Below, piece after piece: positions 57,955-64,000 of a stretch of 64,000 nucleotides of DNA. The notes under the pieces are model-generated. The model was not told the DNA's origin and did no database searches. It saw only the letters and a program-made list of their open reading frames with translations. Source of the stretch: Hyphochytrium catenoides (lineage: Eukaryota > Sar > Hyphochytriomycetes > Hyphochytriales > Hyphochytriaceae); NCBI GenBank assembly GCA_900088475.1, contig FLMG01002184.1, positions 1 to 64,000 on the forward strand, read 5' to 3'. Positions within the stretch are counted from its first letter, which is position 1, and each line of letters starts with the position of its first letter. A program made the translations under genes and the position numbers.

Positions 57955-59982
57955 TTACACTACGGCATTAGTCTCACTGTTAGGTCCCCGAAAAACAGGC
58001 TGAAGGTCGGGATCGCCAGTGGCTCGGAAGAGAGCTCCGCCTTCTTGCCAGCTTCGGAGCAGAGCCAACTGCCCTATAAGCTCCGGGGCCGGGTTAGCGT
58101 GGAAAGGAAAAATTCTACGGAATGGCACCGAAGCAGGAGGTATGGCCAGATATCTCCGTGCAACGTAACAAAGAGATGGGTAATCAATGGTCCGCTTCTG
58201 CCACCAGTCAATGCAGCTTGAGTCAGCGGTGTAGCCCTCGGTGGGCAAGCCTAGGTACTGGGCTAGCTCTGGCCCATAAGGCAGACTTGGCGTCGATGCC
58301 TGAGGTTGCTTGAAACTCCTTGGTTCCTCGTCCTCACTCTCATCCTCGTCCGAAGAAAAAAAGTCGGTTCCCTTAGTAGGTGGAGGGGGACCAGAAGGCG
58401 GTGGCTGAGGCATGCGACGCTGAAGAAGCTCTTTTTTTAGGGCCTCTTGCACCTCCTTTTTCTTATCTTGGCTCACAAACTGTAGGTTTTTGAAGCGAGC
58501 ATCAAGCAATGATGCTATCAGTGCTGGCATGTCCGGTTCCTTACAATTTTCAAGCCGGGCCAGCAGGGTCTCCGCTAGCTTCAGAGCCAAACCGGACTTT
58601 CTCTTTGTAACGCTCTTCACCTTTTTACCGAGCTTGACAAGGGTAGGCACCACCAGGGAAAAGCTACCATTGTTGGGGTCTTGAAGCATGTTTTGTGCTG
58701 ACGAAACCAAAGCAAAAAGTTCTGCCATGTCGGTCAACGCCTCCACCTCTGAAGGGCTCGGAAGAGATGCTAGCACCCGGCTGGCCTCTAGTCCGCTTTC
58801 CCCCTCGCTCTCCTTATGCAACTTTGAAGTTAGCACCGGAAGGGCGTCCTTTAGCTGGCAAAACTGACTAAGGATAGCTTGGATGGAGAGCCAATCGTAG
58901 GGATAGGCAGAAGCTAATCTGTTGACAAGGTCGGGCAGCAGTCTATTAATGATGCCATCGCCGCGGATCAGGGTGAGGACGCTTCGAAGTTTATCCACCA
59001 GTTGTGCAGCCTCTTCCATCTCGTTGACCGTTGCTTTCAGCGTGTCTTCCAGCCATCTGGCGGTGCATGCAATATGGGAAAGGTGAAATCTATCCAGCTT
59101 CAAGTCGTACTGTTTGTCAGTTATCAGCATATCAACCTTACCCTGAAGTCCCCAACGTTCAATAGCGATTCCCACCTCGAAGGATAAGTCATCAGGGTTT
59201 TGTGAAGATGCTATGCCAGCCACATGGAGGATGTAAGATCGTGACCGCAAGTGCTCATTTAGCCAATGACCACCAATAGCAACGTAGTGCTCGAGTTCGC
59301 CTAAGGACCACACGTCCAGCGACAACTGCACTTGGGGCTGGTACCTCAGCTCCTGGACAATGGCCCTCTTGCATCTTTCGTAAGCTTCATAAATGGTGGA
59401 GCTTACAACAGAGGAGGAGGGAAGAGAAAGTCGAGGATTAATGGACCCCATCCAGTTCTGGAAGACGAAGCTGTCAGTAAGAGAGACAGGCAGCGCCTCC
59501 AGCACGAGTAGTTCAGCGAGTTCATCAACATAGAGCTTGTTGGTCCGTTCATCAAACTTCTTAACCGTGCGCACGTCGACTCGCGGACGAATCTGATGCC
59601 TTGACTTAAGGTGGCGGATAAAGTTTGATGTACCGCTATGAACGGTCATCGTGTGATCACACAATGTGCATCGAGCCTTCTTCCCGTCACTGCCATCCAC
59701 CAGCTGAAAGTATTCCCAGGTGAAGCTCTTTGGCTGAGCACCAGAAGATAGGCTTCGCTTAGGGGTGCCTCCTGGTCCCTTTCCACTTTGTTGCTCGCCA
59801 TCACTAGTTGTACCATCGTAGACATCCTGCGGTGCACCACCGTAAGAAGTCCTTCTTGCAGGCTCATTCCGACGCTTTCTCTTCTTCGCCCTTTCACTTT
59901 CGCTTGCGCCGGTGGAGGAGACAGTGGGAGGCTGGACTTCCTGGCCCCAGATGCTTCGGCCCTGCACCACTCTTTGACTCAT
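57955..59982 (-). CDS. BED zinc-finger, hAT-transposase-derived protein
   Basis: Intronless, 675 aa from ATG 59982 (the open frame continues 21 codons upstream without an ATG). The N terminus has a basic stretch (AKKRKRRNE, likely nuclear signal), then a BED finger at about residues 86-129 (SFTWEYF, CTLC, RHLKSRH). The middle corresponds to the hAT RNase-H-like core: SLDVWSLGELEHYVAIGG (first Asp), MLITDKQYDL where active elements have a DN pair, and HIACTARWLEDTL where they have C..H-x-LN. The C-terminal dimerisation block is recognisable (DWWQKRTIDYPSLCYVARRY, LAIPPASVPFRRIFPF) but the normal SER.FS motif is altered. An acidic/proline-rich insert (PPPSGPPPPTKG, SSDEDESEDEE) lies before it. 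The frame is intact with no stops, yet catalytic motifs are changed, and I find no terminal inverted repeats. This suggests a domesticated DNA-binding protein rather than an active transposon. Confidence 0.8.
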   Translation of the reverse strand: MSQRVVQGRSIWGQEVQPPTVSSTGASESERAKKRKRRNEPARRTSYGGAPQDVYDGTTSDGEQQSGKGPGGTPKRSLSSGAQPKSFTWEYFQLVDGSDGKKARCTLCDHTMTVHSGTSNFIRHLKSRHQIRPRVDVRTVKKFDERTNKLYVDELAELLVLEALPVSLTDSFVFQNWMGSINPRLSLPSSSVVSSTIYEAYERCKRAIVQELRYQPQVQLSLDVWSLGELEHYVAIGGHWLNEHLRSRSYILHVAGIASSQNPDDLSFEVGIAIERWGLQGKVDMLITDKQYDLKLDRFHLSHIACTARWLEDTLKATVNEMEEAAQLVDKLRSVLTLIRGDGIINRLLPDLVNRLASAYPYDWLSIQAILSQFCQLKDALPVLTSKLHKESEGESGLEASRVLASLPSPSEVEALTDMAELFALVSSAQNMLQDPNNGSFSLVVPTLVKLGKKVKSVTKRKSGLALKLAETLLARLENCKEPDMPALIASLLDARFKNLQFVSQDKKKEVQEALKKELLQRRMPQPPPSGPPPPTKGTDFFSSDEDESEDEEPRSFKQPQASTPSLPYGPELAQYLGLPTEGYTADSSCIDWWQKRTIDYPSLCYVARRYLAIPPASVPFRRIFPFHANPAPELIGQLALLRSWQEGGALFRATGDPDLQPVFRGPNSETNAVV

Positions 59983-60913
59983 CTTGCCCTCTTGCAACGG
60001 GCACAATGTAGCCTCCCTGCAGTCTTTAGAACTGAAGCGCCCCAAGCTGCGAGAATGTGCTCTAGAACTAAACTAGTTGAAGCTTCCCTTAGCTCTTCTG
60101 ATGAGTTTTTGAAATTTGTGCTCTACTCGTAGGAGGTCAGTCTGTTCTGAGATCTCAAGTATTTGAAGTCTCGAGTGCTGAAGCTTCAGAGACTGTTGGT
60201 GCCCGCTATCGGAGGCGGGGATGCCTCAAAGGTTGAGGAAGCTCTCAACGGCTGGTCTCGGGTTCCCTGGGCCTGCCCACCCCCGAGGAAGCTATGGTAA
60301 TTATGCAGTCTTAGGACAGGACGGCACCCACCCACCCACCCAACACAGGTGACTCGGCTTGCAAAGGCTCGAAAGCAGAAAATCCAAGTTCCATTCATCA
60401 GACGATTCGGAATATGTTAGAATACTGCATGCGAATTCTGGATTCGGCAAAAAGAGTTGTGCCTGTTCAGTATAGTACGGACATCGCACGAACATCCCGA
60501 CGTCGCACAACGTACATGACGTAGTAACAGTGGTTTTCTATGAAGATTATATCAGGCTAAGTATTACCTTAGCGTTTTTCTCTGGGACGTTACAGAGCAT
60601 CATCGCCCAGCTCGATGAGCCATCATCGGAGGGCAAGAGCTTCGTCATGAGAATGGCAGGGAGAGCAGGCAGCAGGCTGCCCAAGAGGTCAGCAGTCACT
60701 CCGGAGTATGGGCGATCTACATTGAGAAGTGGCCGCTTTACCCCTTTCAGACTCCATCCCAAGCTCCTCAAAGTCTATACTCTCAAGAAGACCCGGGGCC
60801 TGGGAACATGGACGTTGGAGCTTGACGGAGATTGTTGGCGGCCGTTTAAGATTGAGGTTTGAGCGCTACCGCGCTACCAGGAGGAGTATACCTCGGCAGA
60901 CGAATTGACTATA
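59983..60913. other. intergenic, between divergent hAT-derived and LRR genes
   Basis: Contains both upstream regions. A + frame at 60530-60862 includes ATG 60647 and a basic, Ser/Arg-rich translation (GRSTLRSGRFTPFRL) that looks mildly coding; it may be a small gene or a leader exon of the LRR gene, but I cannot join it. A CCCA repeat (about 60325-60342) is present. Confidence 0.4.
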
Positions 60914-63333
60914 ATGGATATCAAGACGCTGAAGTTTGAAGTGCTGGACGCGGAAGCATGCGTATCCTTACAACTACTACTCAATACTAACTTCTCACCA
61001 TCCCGTAACCTAACCGCAAGAAGCGCTCCTTAACTCGCCTTCCATAGCGCAAGGTCCTTGCAGAAGGAAGCTCAGACTCTCTAACTCTTGACGTTCACAA
61101 TCGAGGGATTCGAGAGATTAACAATCTCGCAGAGGTAAGGAGTCCCTCTCGCCATTGAGAATCATACAAGCTAACTCTTATGCCTCCCCATATTGAACAG
61201 CTCCCAAACCTTCGAAGCCTTGATGTATCCTTCAATGAGCTTGCTTCCTTGAGAGGCATCAACAAACTAAAGGAGCTTCGTGAGCTGAAAGCGTATCACA
61301 ATCGTCTAGCATCCACGGACGGCCTTCAAGAGTATGCTAGAGACATGTGGTTGATGGTCTCCGACATGACCCTGACCCCTTCCGCCATGCAGGAACAGGA
61401 TGCTGGAGATGCTCTATCTGAATGACAACCACATCCGAACGATGTCGGAAGCTTTGCTGTCGCTACGAGCGCTAAGATTTCTGCGGCTTGATAAGAATGT
61501 GATTGGACGTATCTCGGGGCTAGATGGCTGCCGAAGTCTCACATACTTGGACCTTAGCCAGAATCGGCTTTCAAGTCTTGAGGTTAGGCTCCACGTTTTC
61601 TTTGAACAGTACGTTCTTAAGTCTCAAGCCTCTCATACCACCGTCAGGGGTTGCAAAGTTGCTCTTCGCTGGAACAGCTAAACGTGAACGAGAATCAGAT
61701 TCAAGACCTTTCTCCCTTGAAGAACCTTAAGCAGCTGTCAGAGCTTCAGGTCTGTGGGAATCTCCTAAGGCATGTGAACGGGATTGAACATCTTCGGAGT
61801 CTTTCGGTAGGTAGAAGGCTTGTTTACTTTTCAACTGGCAATTGGCCTAGAAGTAAGGCTTCCGTACAAGGTGCTGCGCATTAGCAGGAATCAGCTACCC
61901 TCGCTGAAGTGCTTCCCAATCATGCCAGCGCTTACTGAGCTCTATGTGGACCGAAACCAGCTTATAACGCTTTTAGCGGCCGGGGAGCTGTTTCCAAAGG
62001 TAAGCTTTCCTCTACATTAGTCTGGGGATGTCAAGAAAGCAACAAATACTAAGTGTGCTGGGCTGCAGCTTGACATTTTAGATGCCTCGAACAACTTGAT
62101 CATGGACCTTCAGAGTGTTGCCAGCCTTAAGGCATTGGACGAGATTCACCAACTCTGGCTCACGGGGAACCCATGCAGCAAGACAGAGAGGTCTGTCAAT
62201 TAATTTGAAAGAGCGATAATGCCTTTCCATGGTTGGACGCGTGACTGAGCACTTCGCCTTGTGTCTATTATCTGTTGTTTGGTGTGTCTTCAAATGTGTA
62301 GTTACTTTAAGGACGTCAAGACAATTCTTAAGAAGCTGCAGTTCCTTGACGACCACGAATATGGCGCAGATGGTACAGCTGTGCCTACTGCGGCAAGCAG
62401 ACCAGGATCTGCTGCCATAAGACCAGGGTCTGCATCCAGCCGCGCAGTCGGTGAGTAAACGGTCTTCGCTTCCTTCTTGGCCACCAACTGAGCAGTTGCT
62501 TCTCTCGTCACCTCTGGTCTGCCACGAGTAGCTTCAAACAGGCCAGGGTCCTCTAAGGGACGTACTGGAACAACCCACTCTCAAGGGAGTTTGTCGGCAC
62601 GATCGGATGGGAGCGACAGCATGTCCATCCCCCTTTTTCGGTCCGGAACATCGAGAATTGGTGCGTATATCAACTGCTGCTTATGTTGCTTGCAAATTGG
62701 TGTTAATCTTGCCATCTAGGTCCTGAGATGAAGCTACTGTCGGCTGAAGAGCTAGACCAAAAGGTCAGTCGGATGAAGGAGAGTTTACGCTCAGCAAGAT
62801 CCAAGGTAATAAGAGACGAATAGCTTCACTTCGACTATCGAAAGGGTCTAAAAGCTACCTGTCAGCTTGACTGTCTCCTAAGTCCAAGAACCCACGGAAC
62901 CAAAGAGGAAGAAACTTCTCTTAACACGGTTAGATATTCGCGTTCTCACGAGTCGAGAAAGTCATTCTCTCGGGAATCGACGCTTGGAACGGCGAAACGG
63001 ACAGAAGACGGGAGTGATAGAAGGATAGTGACGAAAGCGGATGCAGGGACAAATCCAATGTCTCCTACAAAACGCTCTGAAGTACCCCGGTTGCCGGTGG
63101 AAGGCATAGCCAATAATGAAGATGAGCGGCAACAAAGTAAGCACACAGAGCTGAACCCAGAGGATGACACGGCAGAAAGTTGGCTGCTGATGCAATCACC
63201 ACGCTTTGAGGCCATCAAGAGAGCGGAGCTTAAAAAGCCTCCATCAAGAGGTACAAGGTCTCTCGCGTCGTATAATTCCTTCCAGATCCCAACAAGTGCT
63301 AGAAAGATCATAGAGGCCGACTTGCCACACTAA
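60914..63333 (+). CDS. leucine-rich-repeat protein (SDS22/PPP1R7-like repeats) with disordered tail
   Basis: Eleven phased exons (60914-60961, 61048-61134, 61201-61331, 61393-61582, 61648-61806, 61871-61999, 62069-62190, 62302-62450, 62529-62660, 62720-62805, 62908-63333) give 552 aa. From about residue 25 to 290 there are around ten SDS22-type repeats of 21-23 residues (LPNLRSLDVSFNELASLRGI, MLEMLYLNDNHIRTM, SLTYLDLSQNRLSSLEGL, ALTELYVDRNQL). The cap is LTGNPCSKTERSYFKDV with YF..VK.ILKKLQFLD, the LRR-cap pattern of SDS22, U2A' and axonemal LRR proteins. The tail (300-552) is Ser/Arg-rich and disordered (SRPGSAAIRPGSASSR, several PGS repeats). Such proteins act as phosphatase regulators or cilium scaffolds; I cannot choose. 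The start ATG 60914 opens a 16-codon exon, and the last acceptor (62907) is inferred from frame only. Stop lies 107 bp from the kinase stop (convergent). Confidence 0.82.
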
Positions 63334-63440
63334 CCCCAACAAATGTGGTACAAAAAGTCACTCCATGTATGAATAGGGACGAGTCAGATTGGCGGGCCGT
63401 GCGCTGGTTAACTTAGCTACACAGCTGAAAAGTTACCCTA

Positions 63441-64000
63441 TTACTCTACGGCTGCCTGCGCTTCCTTCTCAGTGGAGAGGAAAGAGGCGAAAATATCTGA
63501 TCGCAGTACGTCAGCCATGCTTGGTCGCTTGTGGGGATCAATTGCAAGCATGCTCTCTAGTAACTCCATGGCACCGGATACTTGCATCAACCTTCGCCTA
63601 GCTCTAGAAATGTATTCGTTGTTTCCTTTCCTCAATGAATAGGACTTTTGGTCAGCCCTAAATCGCTCCGCTGTCAACGAATGTAATATAAGAAAAGCTG
63701 CGCGGCCATTAGAGCAGAGAATGAGGGGCCATACCTGTTGCACTTGGGCCCTGTAGACAGCGCTCAATCGCGGACCACACAGGCGACATAAAGACTTTTG
63801 CTTCGCATGCCGATGGGGGAGGCAAACCAATGAGGACGAGGATCCGGTAGAGCGTATTATACATAAGAACTTTGTCTTCCGCTTCGGGGGCAGCATCTAG
63901 AAGGACTCTGAATTGCCTTGAACATTTGGACCCCTAAACTCAAGTAAGACAAGCTCGAGGCTATATGTAGCAAGACATGGCCTACCTCCCAAACCTTCTT
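63441..64000 (-). CDS. protein kinase, C-terminal part (runs off the right edge)
   Basis: Three exon pieces are visible: 63986-64000 (edge), 63735-63933 and 63441-63670, phases consistent. They encode the end of the kinase C-lobe. YNTLYRILVLIGLPPP resembles the stretch after subdomain IX in CMGC/MAPK-like kinases. MELLESMLAIDPHKRPSMADVL is the subdomain XI signature with its invariant Arg. A short tail with TAA at 63441-63443 follows. The ATP site and catalytic loop lie beyond the window, so group and activity cannot be judged; CMGC-like is a weak inference. The edge exon reads KKVWE, which may be the end of the DVW.. helix start, but the joining sequence is unusual. Confidence 0.7.

Noticed and set aside
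1-64000. tRNA, rRNA or CRISPR elements
   Set aside because: Looked for GGTTCRANNCC B boxes, rRNA-like blocks and regularly spaced repeats; no convincing match found by eye. A tRNAscan or covariance-model search would be decisive.

Overview
The window is nuclear DNA from a microbial eukaryote. Most genes are cut by many short introns (about 50-390 bp, mostly 55-110, GT..AG with a few GC..AG). Exons can be as short as 21, 27 or 28 nt, GC content is moderate, and neighbouring genes lie close together on both strands. There is a 75-bp run of N (44231-44305), so this is a draft assembly. Gene content (SAGA subunit, WASH complex subunit, full ABCA transporter, cyclic-nucleotide-gated channel, hAT-derived gene, ribosomal protein L4) fits a free-living or parasitic protist. 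The L4 sequence reads to me as closest to alveolate/SAR proteins, but that is from memory and weakly supported. I see no bacterial operon, CRISPR array, tRNA or rRNA.

Layout: 1.3-2.8 kb, a membrane-anchored WW plus phosphoglycerate-mutase-family protein (-). 5.0-7.3 kb, pyruvate kinase (+), convergent with SGF29 (-, 7.4-8.7 kb). 9.5-23.2 kb, one 38-exon full-length ABCA transporter of 2134 aa (+). 24.5-29.3 kb, WASHC2/FAM21 (+) with a proline-rich head and about 18 LF motifs in its tail, convergent with a PX-domain protein (-, 29.4-29.9 kb). 32.9-33.8 kb, PABP2/PABPN1-like RNA-binding protein (-), divergent from a SUV39-type SET methyltransferase (+, to 36.1 kb), which converges on RPL4 (-, 36.2-37.3 kb). 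38.7-41.8 kb, a PH-ankyrin-AGC kinase (-). 43.4-44.4 kb, a secreted Cys-rich protein broken by the assembly gap. 48.5-50.0 kb, an intronless Spinster-like MFS transporter. 51.0-55.4 kb, an 18-exon CNG/HCN-like channel with a degenerate pore and S4. 55.9-56.7 kb, an unresolved small gene. 56.7-57.9 kb, a BSD-domain protein (+), convergent with an intronless BED/hAT-derived gene (-). 60.9-63.3 kb, a leucine-rich-repeat protein (+), convergent with the C-terminal part of a protein kinase (-) running off the right edge.

The genes are not a pathway. Small thematic groupings exist: WASHC2 next to a PX protein (endosomal sorting), SGF29 and a SET methyltransferase (one reads, one writes histone marks), and ABCA, MFS and CNG-like membrane proteins. 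Exon models were built by hand: boundaries were chosen from GT/AG (or GC/AG) sites, reading-frame continuity and family similarity. For the multi-exon models the phases close and total length is divisible by three, which is good but not proof. Long stretches at 2.8-5.0, 30-32.9, 37.3-38.7, 41.8-43.4 and 44.4-48.4 kb hold nothing I can support.
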